From: Flavobacteriales bacterium
GTDB lineage: Bacteria > Bacteroidota > Bacteroidia > JANQJC01
Length of the DNA stretch: 35,647 nt
Assembly (NCBI GenBank): GCA_028281825.1
Contig: JANQJC010000121.1
Span: 1-35,647 of the forward strand
Direction of reading: 5' to 3'
Below the pieces are notes generated by a model, which was given only the letters and a program-made list of their open reading frames with translations, searched no databases and was not told where the DNA came from. The stretch's first letter is position 1. Every line of letters begins with the position of its first letter. Shown here piece by piece: positions 15,583-24,013 of the stretch. The position numbers were made by a program, and so were the translations under genes.

Positions 15583-17199
15583 ATGAATGAGTACGGACTA
15601 AAGTCAAAAGACGCTAGCATCGCCTCAATAGGCCTCAAAAATGTTTCAGCCGCACATTGGAACCTTACCCCGGCTGAATTAACAGAAGACACTATAATTA
15701 AAGGAGAGGGAGTTTTAACCGATACAGGTGCCCTTGCTGTTGACACTGGCGAGTTTACTGGCCGTTCACCAAAAGACCGCTTTGTGGTTTGCGATAGCAA
15801 AACAGAAGACTCAGTTTGGTGGGGTGATATCAATATCAAATTTACACCTGAGAACTTTGATTTGTTGTTTGACAAAATGGCGGCCTACTTAACAGGCAGG
15901 GAAGTGTATGTGCGTGATGCATATGCGTGTGCTGATGACAATTACAGGTTGAACGTGAGGGTAGTAACTGAGTTGCCATGGCAAAACCTTTTTGCCAATA
16001 ACTTATTCCTTCGCCCAACAAGAGAAGAAATAGAAGACTTTACTCCTGAGTGGCATGTAGTATCTGCTCCTGGTTTCAAAGCAGACCCTGAGAAAGATGG
16101 CACTCGCCAGGAGAACTTTGCTGTTATCAACTTCACCAGGAAAATGATTATCATCGGTGGCACTGGTTACACTGGTGAAATCAAGAAAGGTATCTTCTCT
16201 GTATTGAACTACATATTACCACACGAGAAAAATGTGTTGAGTATGCACTGCTCTGCCAATATCGGCGAACACGGTGATACTGCTATTTTCTTTGGCCTTT
16301 CAGGTACTGGAAAAACAACTCTTTCAGCTGACCCAGATCGCGGACTTATTGGTGACGATGAGCATGGCTGGAGTGAGGATGCCATCTTCAACTTTGAGGG
16401 TGGTTGCTATGCAAAATGTATAGACCTTACCGAAGAAAAGGAGCCTCAAATATTCAAAGCCATTAAGTTTGGTGCCCTTCTTGAGAATATCGAATTCTAT
16501 GAAGGAACAACTACGGTTGATTACACTAACACTACAAAAACCGAGAATACACGTGTTGGTTATCCAATCAATCACATATTCAACGCAGTGGAGCCATCAG
16601 TTGGTAAAGCACCTCAAAATATATTCTTCCTTACAGCGGATGCTTTTGGTGTATTACCTCCGATTTCAAAATTGGATGTTGGTCAGGCGATGTATCACTT
16701 TATCTCTGGTTACACAGCAAAAGTAGCTGGTACTGAGGTAGGTATAGTTGACCCTGTAACTACATTTTCAGCGTGTTTTGGTGCTGCTTTCTTGCCATTG
16801 CACCCAACTAAGTACGCTGAGTTGCTAGGTAGAAAATTGAAAGACAATCCAGATATCAACGTATGGTTGGTAAACACTGGATGGTCTGGTGGTGCTTATG
16901 GTGTAGGTGAAAGGATTAAGTTGAAGTACACACGTGCCATGATTACTGCCGCATTAAACGGTGAACTGAATGACGTTGATTTTGATACACACCAGGTATT
17001 TGGATTGGCAATGCCGACTTCATGCCCCAACGTGCCAGATGAGATACTAAGTCCTCGCAACACTTGGGAAGACAAAGATGGATACGATGCTAAGGCTAAT
17101 AAGCTAGCTGGTGAGTTCGTTAAGAATTTTAGCAAATATGCAGATGCTGCAAACGAAGAAATTCTGGCAGCAGCCCCTAAAGTTGCTGTTGAGCAATAA
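15583..17199 (+). CDS. pckA: Phosphoenolpyruvate carboxykinase (ATP)
   Basis: Gluconeogenic enzyme converting oxaloacetate and ATP to phosphoenolpyruvate, CO2 and ADP. 538 residues, as expected for the ATP-dependent family. Oxaloacetate-binding GRSPKDRF lies at 60-67, the P-loop GLSGTGKTT at 238-246, and the metal-binding kinase motif GDDEHGW at 257-263; NTGWSGGAYGVGERIKL follows near residue 430. I chose ATG 15583 (MNEYGL) because an in-frame TTG at 15562 would begin inside the promoter. The gene has its own promoter with an overlapping palindrome and a strong terminator, so it is transcribed alone and is probably regulated by carbon source. Confidence 0.98.
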   Translation: MNEYGLKSKDASIASIGLKNVSAAHWNLTPAELTEDTIIKGEGVLTDTGALAVDTGEFTGRSPKDRFVVCDSKTEDSVWWGDINIKFTPENFDLLFDKMAAYLTGREVYVRDAYACADDNYRLNVRVVTELPWQNLFANNLFLRPTREEIEDFTPEWHVVSAPGFKADPEKDGTRQENFAVINFTRKMIIIGGTGYTGEIKKGIFSVLNYILPHEKNVLSMHCSANIGEHGDTAIFFGLSGTGKTTLSADPDRGLIGDDEHGWSEDAIFNFEGGCYAKCIDLTEEKEPQIFKAIKFGALLENIEFYEGTTTVDYTNTTKTENTRVGYPINHIFNAVEPSVGKAPQNIFFLTADAFGVLPPISKLDVGQAMYHFISGYTAKVAGTEVGIVDPVTTFSACFGAAFLPLHPTKYAELLGRKLKDNPDINVWLVNTGWSGGAYGVGERIKLKYTRAMITAALNGELNDVDFDTHQVFGLAMPTSCPNVPDEILSPRNTWEDKDGYDAKANKLAGEFVKNFSKYADAANEEILAAAPKVAVEQ

Positions 17200-17223
17200 G
17201 TGATAAATATCATCCTATAAAAG

Positions 17224-17253
17224 AAAGCCCTTCATGAACAGAAGGGCTTTTTT
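17224..17253 (+). terminator. Rho-independent terminator after pckA
   Basis: A perfect 10-bp stem, AAAGCCCTTC (17224-17233) with GAAGGGCTTT (17241-17250), a seven-base loop and a T run to 17253, placed 24 bases after the pckA stop. Confidence 0.92.
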
Positions 17254-17297
17254 ACTGTTGTGTTTTTGTAATTAGTAATTGATTAAACCAAACAATA

Positions 17298-17774
17298 ATG
17301 AGCAATACAAACGCAATAGGATTAGATATTGATAAGTCAAAAGAATTAGCTGATAAACTGAATGATTTATTGGCCAACTACTCTGTTTTTTACCAAAACA
17401 CACGCGGATACCACTGGAACATAAAAGGCGAAAAATTCTTTGAGCTTCATGTTAAGTTTGAAGAGCTATACAATGACTTGCTTTTGAAAATCGATGAAGT
17501 AGCCGAAAGGATATTAACACTAGGTCATGTGCCAGAGCATAAGTATTCAAACTACAATCAAACGACAGATATCAAAGAAAGCACTGAAGTAAACGATGGT
17601 ATCAAGGCTGTGGGTCAGGTACTGGACGCGCTTAAAGTATTGATATCAAAACAAAGGGTGCTACTTAACTTGTCTGGTGAGATAGACGATGAGGGTACCA
17701 ATGCCCTAATGAGCGATTACATCCGTGAACAAGAGAAACTGGTTTGGATGTATTCGGCTTTTTTGAATAAATAG
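17298..17774 (+). CDS. dps: Dps family DNA-protecting ferritin
   Basis: 158-residue mini-ferritin that forms a 12-subunit shell, oxidises ferrous iron with peroxide and protects DNA in stress or stationary phase. The inter-subunit ferroxidase ligands are all present: H39 (RGYHWNIKG), H51 (FELHVKFE), D66 and E70 (KIDEVAERI). Their spacing of 12, 27 and 31 residues is as in Listeria-type Dps. There is no lysine-rich N-terminal tail, so direct DNA binding is doubtful. It stands alone between the pckA terminator and a large hairpin downstream. Confidence 0.93.
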   Translation: MSNTNAIGLDIDKSKELADKLNDLLANYSVFYQNTRGYHWNIKGEKFFELHVKFEELYNDLLLKIDEVAERILTLGHVPEHKYSNYNQTTDIKESTEVNDGIKAVGQVLDALKVLISKQRVLLNLSGEIDDEGTNALMSDYIREQEKLVWMYSAFLNK

Positions 17775-17797
17775 TCACCCACTGATGTCAATGGTAA

Positions 17798-17840
17798 ATA
17801 AAAGCGTTAGATTTAAGGACACTTAACCTGACGCTTTTAT
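17798..17840 (+). terminator. Large hairpin, probable dps terminator reaching into the next start codon
   Basis: ATAAAAGCGTTAG (17798-17810) pairs with CTGACGCTTTTAT (17828-17840), allowing one G-U pair. Inside it TTAAG-GACA-CTTAA forms a second stem. The outer 3' arm ends in CTTTTAT like a terminator tail. Its last two bases are the first two of the ATG at 17839. Confidence 0.7.
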
Positions 17841-18375
17841 GCATTCTGGCAGTACGTTTTATAAGACAAGTTTTTGGCAGGTTGGCTTAGACATGGAGTT
17901 TAATATGCCTAAAGATGACTTCCTGGATGCACTAAAGAAGAATGTAGACCCACCAGGTCATTTTGCCCATATATTTACTAGCACCCCAAACGCTTACATC
18001 GGTTCAGTAAATGATAACTACATTGATTTGCGACCAAATTTGAGGCATAAATTCTTCCATAGCAGAGGACGAGGAATAGTTGGTGATGTAATAGAAGATA
18101 GCAGTAAAACTATTGTTAAAGTAAAATTTGCAAGTCATCTGGCTTTAGCACTACAAATGTGTCTTGCATTCACTCTGTTTTCATCTTTGTCTTTCATTAA
18201 TTTATGGATTAATGAAAAATATAGATTGGAGTCCGCTTGTATAGTAGCAGCGTATGCTTTACTTATTCTTATTTTAATTCTCAGCTATCCCAATATGAGG
18301 CGTAAAAGCATACTAAGATTTAAGGAGTATGTTGAGAATATAACGCAGCAACGAGAAGAAACAACTAGTGCTTAA
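17839..18375 (+). CDS. Membrane protein of unknown function
   Basis: 178 residues from ATG 17839; ATG 17893 (MEFNMPKDDFL) is a plausible later start because the first ATG lies within the tail of a terminator-like hairpin. The N-terminal 95 residues are soluble, with DYIDLRPN-like short strands and GRGIVGDVIEDSSKTIVKVK. Two membrane helices follow (about 100-118, LALALQMCLAFTLFSSLSF, and about 131-150, CIVAAYALLILILILSY), then a basic and acidic cytoplasmic tail. I do not recognise a family. The neighbours (dps before, MscS after) give no functional clue. Confidence 0.65.
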   Translation: MHSGSTFYKTSFWQVGLDMEFNMPKDDFLDALKKNVDPPGHFAHIFTSTPNAYIGSVNDNYIDLRPNLRHKFFHSRGRGIVGDVIEDSSKTIVKVKFASHLALALQMCLAFTLFSSLSFINLWINEKYRLESACIVAAYALLILILILSYPNMRRKSILRFKEYVENITQQREETTSA

Positions 18376-18446
18376 CATTTCACTGTTTGTAAAATTTCTC
18401 TTTCCTATTTACAAGGGGTAAACAATAATTCTATTTTTACCTTGCG

Positions 18447-19340
18447 ATGAAAGGCATTTTAGAAAAAATTGAAATGGATGGCTTAAGTGTGGTTGTTATC
18501 ATCCTTATCATCATTGGGGCCATAATACTCACCCGGGTTTCAAGATGGTTACTTAGGCGCTTTTTTGATAGGGAGTCTATTCAACTTAAAGTTGACCCTA
18601 CACGTTATAAATTCTTGCGCCACTTTGCCACCATGATAGTATGGCTGGTAGCCATTGGGTCTATCATTTATGTTATCCCAAGCCTTAGGACTTTTGCTTT
18701 GGGGCTTTTTGCGGGTGCAGGTATTATGGTAGCTGTGTTGGGTTTTGCCGCCCAGGCTGCTTTTGCCAATATCATCAGTGGAATTTTTATCGTAATCTTT
18801 AAACCCTTTAGGGTAGGGGATGTCCTTCAAATAGGAAACTTATATTCAGGTACAGTGGAAGATATCACTCTAAGGCATACCGTTATTGTGAGTTTTGAAA
18901 ATAAATGGATTATTATGCCCAACTCAGTGATAAGTGCTGAGACAGTGATAAATAGTAGCATCAGTGATACCAGGATATGCGAGTTTGTTGAGATAGGCAT
19001 CAGCTATGATAGTGATATTGATTTGGCAATGAAAATAATGAGGGAAGAAGCCTTGGCGCATCCCAATTGCATTGATGTGAGAACCAAACAAGAAAAAAAG
19101 AATGGTGAGGAACAAGTTAGAGTGAAGGTGATAAATTTCGGTGATTCTTCTGTTAACTTGCGGGCTTGGGTTTGGGCAAAAGACCTGGGCGAAGCTAAGC
19201 TAATGCATTGGGATTTGAACAAATCAATAAAGGAGCGTTTTGATAAAGAAGGGGTGGAAATACCTTTCCCTTATCGTACCTTGGTTTTTAAGAAGGATAG
19301 TTCACAAGCCAAAGAATTAAGCAATGGCGGAGGAAATTAA
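18447..19340 (+). CDS. MscS-family small-conductance mechanosensitive channel
   Basis: 297-residue inner-membrane channel that opens under membrane tension and releases solutes on osmotic downshock. Three membrane helices are seen. The third carries the glycine/alanine-rich pore pattern (GAGIMVAVLGFAAQAAFANI), followed by the MscS beta domain (FRVGDVLQIGNLYSGTVEDI, then IIMPNSVI) and an alpha/beta C-terminal domain (FVEIGISYDSDI). Length and layout match short MscS proteins (E. coli MscS has 286 residues). The end overlaps the corA start by 17 bases, so the two are co-transcribed. Confidence 0.93.
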   Translation: MKGILEKIEMDGLSVVVIILIIIGAIILTRVSRWLLRRFFDRESIQLKVDPTRYKFLRHFATMIVWLVAIGSIIYVIPSLRTFALGLFAGAGIMVAVLGFAAQAAFANIISGIFIVIFKPFRVGDVLQIGNLYSGTVEDITLRHTVIVSFENKWIIMPNSVISAETVINSSISDTRICEFVEIGISYDSDIDLAMKIMREEALAHPNCIDVRTKQEKKNGEEQVRVKVINFGDSSVNLRAWVWAKDLGEAKLMHWDLNKSIKERFDKEGVEIPFPYRTLVFKKDSSQAKELSNGGGN

Positions 19341-20388
19341 AAGAACATCAAAAAAAGCAGGCTTGCCCCCTGGCTCCCTTATTCATGTTGGCAAAAAGCA
19401 TTCTGATAAGGTTAAAATTACCATAATTGACTACGATAAGGACAATCTGGATGAGAACACCTACGAGTCAGTCGATGCTTGTGAAAAGTTTGTGGATAAG
19501 CCCTCTAACACATGGATAAATATTGATGGTATCCATCAAGTTGAAGTGGTGGAGAAATTGGGAAACATGTTCGCTCACCACCCTTTGATGCTAGAAGATG
19601 TCCTCAATACCCATCACCGCCCCAAAATGGAAGACTTTGACGATTATATCTTCTTTACCTTCAAGATGCTTGGAATCGACAAGAGAGGGGGTATTGTAAA
19701 TGAACAACTGAGCATTGTGCTGGGTAAGAACTACGTCATCTCCTATCAAGAGCGTGAGGGTGATGTGTTTGATATCCTGCGTGAAAGAATAAGATTGGGC
19801 AAGGCCAATATCAGGCTAAGGGGTTCTGACTATTTGATGTACCGCCTAATAGATACTGTGGTAGACCATTACTTTTTGGTGATGGAAAATATTGGGGAGA
19901 GGGTAGACCAATTAGAAGAAGAAGTGATGTCTGAAGCTGCGGGCGATGCCACCATGAAGAAGATACTCAAGATGAAGAGGGAACTGATATCACTGAGAAG
20001 AACTATTTCTCCTTTGAGAGAGGCAATAAGCAGCCTGCAACGCGAAGGCTCTGACTTGATAGAAGAAAAGACCTATGCTTTCCTTAACGACGTGCAGGAC
20101 CATACCATTCAATTGGTTGAATCCATAGAGACTTACCGTGATGTACTCTCTGGCTTAATGGATATGTATTATACCACCATCAGCAATCGTATGAATAATG
20201 TAATGCAGGTGTTGACAATCATTGCAACCATATTCATTCCCCTCACCTTTGTGGCTGGTATCTACGGGATGAACTTTGAGTACATGCCAGAACTACAATA
20301 CAAGTGGGCCTACCCCGCTGTGTGGGCATTAATGATACTAATGGTAGTTGGAATGGTAGTCTACTTCAAAAGGAAGAAGTGGTTTTAG
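19324..20388 (+). CDS. corA: CorA family magnesium/cobalt transporter
   Basis: 354-residue channel-like transporter for divalent cations. A large N-terminal cytoplasmic domain with long helices (WINIDGIHQVE, HHPLMLEDVLNTHHRPKMED) leads to two C-terminal membrane helices separated by the signature YGMNF and the MPELQYKWAYP loop. It ends in a basic FKRKKWF. The layout follows Thermotoga-type CorA; selectivity between Mg2+ and Co2+ cannot be read from sequence. It begins 17 bases inside the mscS gene in another frame, an unusually deep overlap that points to translational coupling. Confidence 0.94.
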   Translation: MAEEIKRTSKKAGLPPGSLIHVGKKHSDKVKITIIDYDKDNLDENTYESVDACEKFVDKPSNTWINIDGIHQVEVVEKLGNMFAHHPLMLEDVLNTHHRPKMEDFDDYIFFTFKMLGIDKRGGIVNEQLSIVLGKNYVISYQEREGDVFDILRERIRLGKANIRLRGSDYLMYRLIDTVVDHYFLVMENIGERVDQLEEEVMSEAAGDATMKKILKMKRELISLRRTISPLREAISSLQREGSDLIEEKTYAFLNDVQDHTIQLVESIETYRDVLSGLMDMYYTTISNRMNNVMQVLTIIATIFIPLTFVAGIYGMNFEYMPELQYKWAYPAVWALMILMVVGMVVYFKRKKWF

Positions 20389-20419
20389 CGGTACTACTTT
20401 AATATATCATATTCTTGGT

Positions 20420-20755
20420 TTAGGAATAGAGAATTACATAAATACATGCTGATCCAATTAAACCAATTACTAGTAGAAATAATCCCAAATAGAATAGGGC
20501 AATTCCAGAATCTGCAGTTTGAATAGCCTTTATTTTATTGGCTTTTTGGGTTCCTGCAATAGAGAGTGAAATACCAATTAAACTGCAAATGGGCAAACTT
20601 AGAATACTGAAAAAAATAAAGGTTATTCCAGTTCCAACCAAAATAGAATCAATTATCTGCAATATTAACAAGGCTATTGGAACTAGATAGAATCCTGCCG
20701 TTACACGATATAGTTTTAGTATTTTATGTCTATCGAAAGGTTTGAATTCTCCCAT
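20420..20755 (-). CDS. Small membrane protein of unknown function
   Basis: 111 residues with three hydrophobic segments (about 17-35, 41-66 and 88-109) linked by a short basic loop (GTQKANKIKAIQ). The arrangement resembles small DUF4190-like membrane proteins, but I cannot confirm membership. It is 23 bases downstream of the zinc-ribbon gene on the same strand, so the two are probably one transcript. It converges on corA with no clear terminator in between. Confidence 0.6.
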   Translation of the reverse strand: MGEFKPFDRHKILKLYRVTAGFYLVPIALLILQIIDSILVGTGITFIFFSILSLPICSLIGISLSIAGTQKANKIKAIQTADSGIALFYLGLFLLVIGLIGSACIYVILYS

Positions 20756-20778
20756 AAATTGGGGTACAATTACTACGT

Positions 20779-21651
20779 TTACTCTCTATTATCTATGTTC
20801 TCAATCACAACAGAATCACTTTCAACTTCTTCAATCCCAATAACATCTCCTTCACCTTCTATGTCATCATAGAAAGGTAATAAAAGGTCTTTATCAGCAA
20901 ACTTGCCACTCAGGTCAGCTTCGTAAGGTGTTTTCACCATAAGCATATTCCAGTTACCATCCACGCCAATGTAAAAGTCCGTAATGGTTGAGTCATCCAG
21001 GGCATATTCAATGCATTCTTCAACTGCAAACACCAGTTCTTTTCTGCTTGTTTTTTTAACTCCTTTCATGTCACCCACCTTTAAGATTACAAGCAGTTTA
21101 TTGTTGTTTGTTTTTGATAGATATTCTATCCTATCCGTATCAATACCTTCTATATGAGAAGCTACGCAGGTTTTAATGAAGTACGAAATAGAATCACTCT
21201 CAAAGGTTGGATTGGAAGTCACCATAGCAATATCTTGCTCCAGATATTCTTCCCTGATGTCTTGAGGTATGTCGCCTTCGCTATCATCGCCACCGGCAAA
21301 TAGTCCGATAACAGTAGTAAGCAGACCTAATACAAGAGGAAATACAATAAATAGAAGACATCCACATCCATGCCATATAGGTCTTTTTACAGGGTCGCCA
21401 GCATCTTGTCTAGTTAGGGCTTCCTTAATATCATTTGGCAGTTCATCTTCTTTATAGGTTTTTTTACAGTGTGAACATTCTACTACCGTGGCTTTAAACA
21501 AGGGCATAAAAGGTATCCAAAACAAATGAAAATACCTGCCGTAGGTGGTGGCTACAAAAGAGTTTTTGCTTTGGCAATGTGGGCAGGTAGTATTACCCTG
21601 TATTTGCCTTTCTTTTAATTTGGAAGCTCGTGTGCCGTAGAAAATTAGCAT
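20779..21651 (-). CDS. Zinc-ribbon membrane protein of unknown function
   Basis: 290 residues from ATG 21651 (an ATG six codons earlier at 21669 is less likely). The N-terminus holds a zinc ribbon: CPHC and, about 40 residues on, CSHC (TCPHCQSKN, VVECSHCKKTY), with FWIPFMPLFKATVVEC between them. Zinc-ribbon proteins of this kind are common in Bacteroidota. One membrane helix follows (GCGCLLFIVFPLVLGLLTTVIGLFAGG without interruption). The second half is soluble, acidic, and ends in a run of D/E. Function is unknown. It heads a two-gene transcript with the small membrane protein after it. Confidence 0.72.
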   Translation of the reverse strand: MLIFYGTRASKLKERQIQGNTTCPHCQSKNSFVATTYGRYFHLFWIPFMPLFKATVVECSHCKKTYKEDELPNDIKEALTRQDAGDPVKRPIWHGCGCLLFIVFPLVLGLLTTVIGLFAGGDDSEGDIPQDIREEYLEQDIAMVTSNPTFESDSISYFIKTCVASHIEGIDTDRIEYLSKTNNNKLLVILKVGDMKGVKKTSRKELVFAVEECIEYALDDSTITDFYIGVDGNWNMLMVKTPYEADLSGKFADKDLLLPFYDDIEGEGDVIGIEEVESDSVVIENIDNRE

Positions 21652-21755
21652 AGTGTAGTGGTTGTTCAAGAATGGTAAATATAAAAAAAGAGATAGGTTT
21701 GTTAAACGAATGATATTTTATTAAAACCTATAATTTAGCAGATTAATATTCTGGT

Positions 21756-22457
21756 ATGCGTATATTCTATTCCAACGATATTTCTGGCAATATAGGACGG
21801 CTTGATGATGAAGAATCAAGGCATGTTGTGAAAGTATTGAGAATGGGTATAGGTGACCAGATACAGGTAGTGGATGGAGCCGGAAATTACTATACAGCCG
21901 AGATAACCAACCCATCCCACAAAGGTTGCGAATTCAGGATAATTGAGAAACAAGAAGAAGTAAAGAAGGGTTTTAGGTTATCAATAGCTATTGCACCAAC
22001 CAAGAACATGGATAGGTTGGAGTGGTTTGTTGAGAAAGCAACTGAAATTGGAGTGGATGCCATTGTACCAATTGAGTGCAAAAACTCTGAAAGGAAAGTA
22101 CTCAAGACAGAGAGGTTAGTGAAGAAGGCTGTTTCTGCCATGAAGCAATCTCAAAAGGCAAGCTTGCCTATAATCAATGAACTGACGGAAATAGCTGAGG
22201 TGCTGAAGGCGCAATTTAATGGTGAAAAATACATCGCGCACTGCTATGATATGCCAAAGGATAACCTGAAAGATATTTACAAGGTGGGCGGTAACGTGCT
22301 CATTCTAATAGGTCCCGAAGGGGATTTTACACCTGAGGAAGTGGAAGAAGCTGCCAAAAATGGTTTTAAACCTGTAAATTTGAGCAGCAACAGATTGAGG
22401 ACAGAAACAGCAGGAATAGTGGCTTGTTGTGCAATAAACCTCATAAACGGCTGTTAA
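21756..22457 (+). CDS. rsmE: 16S rRNA (uracil(1498)-N(3))-methyltransferase
   Basis: SPOUT-class methyltransferase that modifies U1498 of 16S rRNA in the 30S subunit. 233 residues with an N-terminal PUA-like part (MRIFYSNDISGNIGRL, HVVKVLRMGIGDQI) and the C-terminal trefoil knot carrying LILIGPEGDFTPEEVEEA and NLSSNRLRTETAGIVACC, the RsmE signature. The DUF4159 gene begins 7 bases after its stop, so they form a two-gene operon. Confidence 0.96.
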   Translation: MRIFYSNDISGNIGRLDDEESRHVVKVLRMGIGDQIQVVDGAGNYYTAEITNPSHKGCEFRIIEKQEEVKKGFRLSIAIAPTKNMDRLEWFVEKATEIGVDAIVPIECKNSERKVLKTERLVKKAVSAMKQSQKASLPIINELTEIAEVLKAQFNGEKYIAHCYDMPKDNLKDIYKVGGNVLILIGPEGDFTPEEVEEAAKNGFKPVNLSSNRLRTETAGIVACCAINLINGC

Positions 22458-22464
22458 ATTGAAT

Positions 22465-23133
22465 ATGATTAAGAAGCTGGGGATATTAGTTTTAGCGTGG
22501 ATGTTGCTTACATCCTCAGGCACGCCTACCTACACTTTTGCTATCCTCAAATATAATGGCGGCGGCGATTGGTATGCTAACCTCGCTACTTCATTGCCTA
22601 ATCTTATAGCGTTTTGCAATAAGAATATTGGTACTAATATTAATCCCGAACAGGCGGTGGTAGAAGTAGGTAGCCCGGATATTTACAATTATCCATTTAT
22701 TCACATGACGGGGCACGGTAATGTCATCTTCTCAGACCAAGAAGCTACCAATTTGCGCAACTATCTATTGTCTGGTGGTTTTTTGCATATCGATGATAAC
22801 TATGGCTTGGATAAGTTCGTTCGCCCACAGATGAAAAAAGTTTTTCCTGAGCTGGAGTTTGTGGAATTACCGTTTTCCCATCCCATTTATCATCAGAAAT
22901 ACGATTTTGCCAAAGGCCTGCCCAAGGTGCATGAACATGATAATAAACCACCCCAGGGCTTTGGTTTGATATATGAAGGTCGCTTGGTTTGTTTCTACAG
23001 TTACGAGGCTGATCTTGGTGACGGATGGGAAGACCTTGAAATACACAGCGACTCAGAAGAAACCCGACAAAAGGCCCTGAGAATGGGGGCTAATCTGGTG
23101 CAATTTGCTCTCATGGGTGCTGACCCTGAGTAG
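22465..23133 (+). CDS. DUF4159 domain protein, exported
   Basis: 222 residues from ATG 22465. An in-frame TTG at 22459 is possible but not needed. A signal peptide covers about the first 22 residues (ILVLAWMLLTSSG). The rest is one DUF4159 domain: FAILKYNGGGDWYANLATSL, FIHMTGHGNVIFSD, GGFLHIDDNYG and LPFSHPIYH. The fold is thought to be glutamine-amidotransferase-like, and related domains occur in larger membrane proteins next to MoxR/vWA operons, but the function is unknown. It follows rsmE at 7 bases and converges on the methyltransferase gene. Confidence 0.88.
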   Translation: MIKKLGILVLAWMLLTSSGTPTYTFAILKYNGGGDWYANLATSLPNLIAFCNKNIGTNINPEQAVVEVGSPDIYNYPFIHMTGHGNVIFSDQEATNLRNYLLSGGFLHIDDNYGLDKFVRPQMKKVFPELEFVELPFSHPIYHQKYDFAKGLPKVHEHDNKPPQGFGLIYEGRLVCFYSYEADLGDGWEDLEIHSDSEETRQKALRMGANLVQFALMGADPE

Positions 23134-23146
23134 GATTTAAGTTTGT

Positions 23147-23998
23147 CTAAGTTTTTTGAAACCCGTTGTGTTTACTTCTAAGATTTTGAATTGCAACCTG
23201 GTAGTCCAGTTCTTTGGTGAGTTCAATCATTAAGTGGCTTGATATCAATATTCTAGGGTTTATTGCCAGCTTGAAAATTTCTTGGTATACCTCTTTTTTT
23301 GTATCGTTGTCGAACTCGGTTTGCTTTCTCAAGCTTTTCCTATAAGCCATCCAGTTCGCCAGAAGAATAAAAGGGTAGAAAAGGGGTAGTAGCAGAATGG
23401 AACTCATTTTCGCTCTGGTAAAGTGATATTTTTTCACTTTGAAACCTGCCAGCTTAGTGAGGGTTCTGAGCTTTTGTGCACCAATCAAAAATATATGCCC
23501 AAAGTATATTTCATTGGTGATACTCTGTTCACTCATCCAAACACTATCCAACTCATTAGGTGGCATTCTTTTCTCAAACCGCTCACTCTCAGAAAGCAGG
23601 TAGCTAAGCTTAGACTTCAGATTGCTGTAGTTGGGGGTGGTAATTAGCAAGGTTCCATCCTTTTTTATTATGCGATTAAACTCCTTAAGAGCACCATATT
23701 GGTCGCTAAAATGCTCTATTCCCTCTTGGCAAATAAGTCCATCTGCAAATTCGTCATCCAGGGGCAAGCCTTCAGAAATATTGACTCGTTTGCATTCAAT
23801 ACCTTTTATCTCAAAATATTCGGGAAATAAGTCAAGTGCTATTGGCTCGGCACCTATCTCTTTCAATATCCTTGAAGTAATACCATTACCCGAAGGAAAG
23901 TCAACTATTCTTTTACCTTTATACCAAGCTTCGTTCTCAAGTATATAATGCTTTACGTAATACTTGATACTTTTGGGGTTGTCCTCGTATTTTGCCAA
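23147..23998 (-). CDS. Class I SAM-dependent methyltransferase
   Basis: 283 residues. The N-terminal half is a Methyltransf_11-type Rossmann fold: motif I is VDFPSGNGITSRIL, the acidic residue binding the ribose is in IALDLFP, and post-motif elements are LICQEGIEHFSDQYGALKEF and DGTLLITTPNY. A hydrophobic helix near residue 200 (ILLLPLFYPFILLANWMAY) suggests membrane association, as in methyltransferases of cell-surface polysaccharide or lipid synthesis. The substrate is unknown. It lies 15 bases after the hutH stop and is probably co-transcribed with it, with no obvious functional link. Confidence 0.85.
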   Translation of the reverse strand: MAKYEDNPKSIKYYVKHYILENEAWYKGKRIVDFPSGNGITSRILKEIGAEPIALDLFPEYFEIKGIECKRVNISEGLPLDDEFADGLICQEGIEHFSDQYGALKEFNRIIKKDGTLLITTPNYSNLKSKLSYLLSESERFEKRMPPNELDSVWMSEQSITNEIYFGHIFLIGAQKLRTLTKLAGFKVKKYHFTRAKMSSILLLPLFYPFILLANWMAYRKSLRKQTEFDNDTKKEVYQEIFKLAINPRILISSHLMIELTKELDYQVAIQNLRSKHNGFQKT

Positions 23999-24013
23999 AC
24001 TATCTACCTTGCT

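Noticed and set aside
16469-16726. Plus-strand open frame inside pckA
   Set aside because: Out of frame with an unmistakable PEP carboxykinase; no independent signal.
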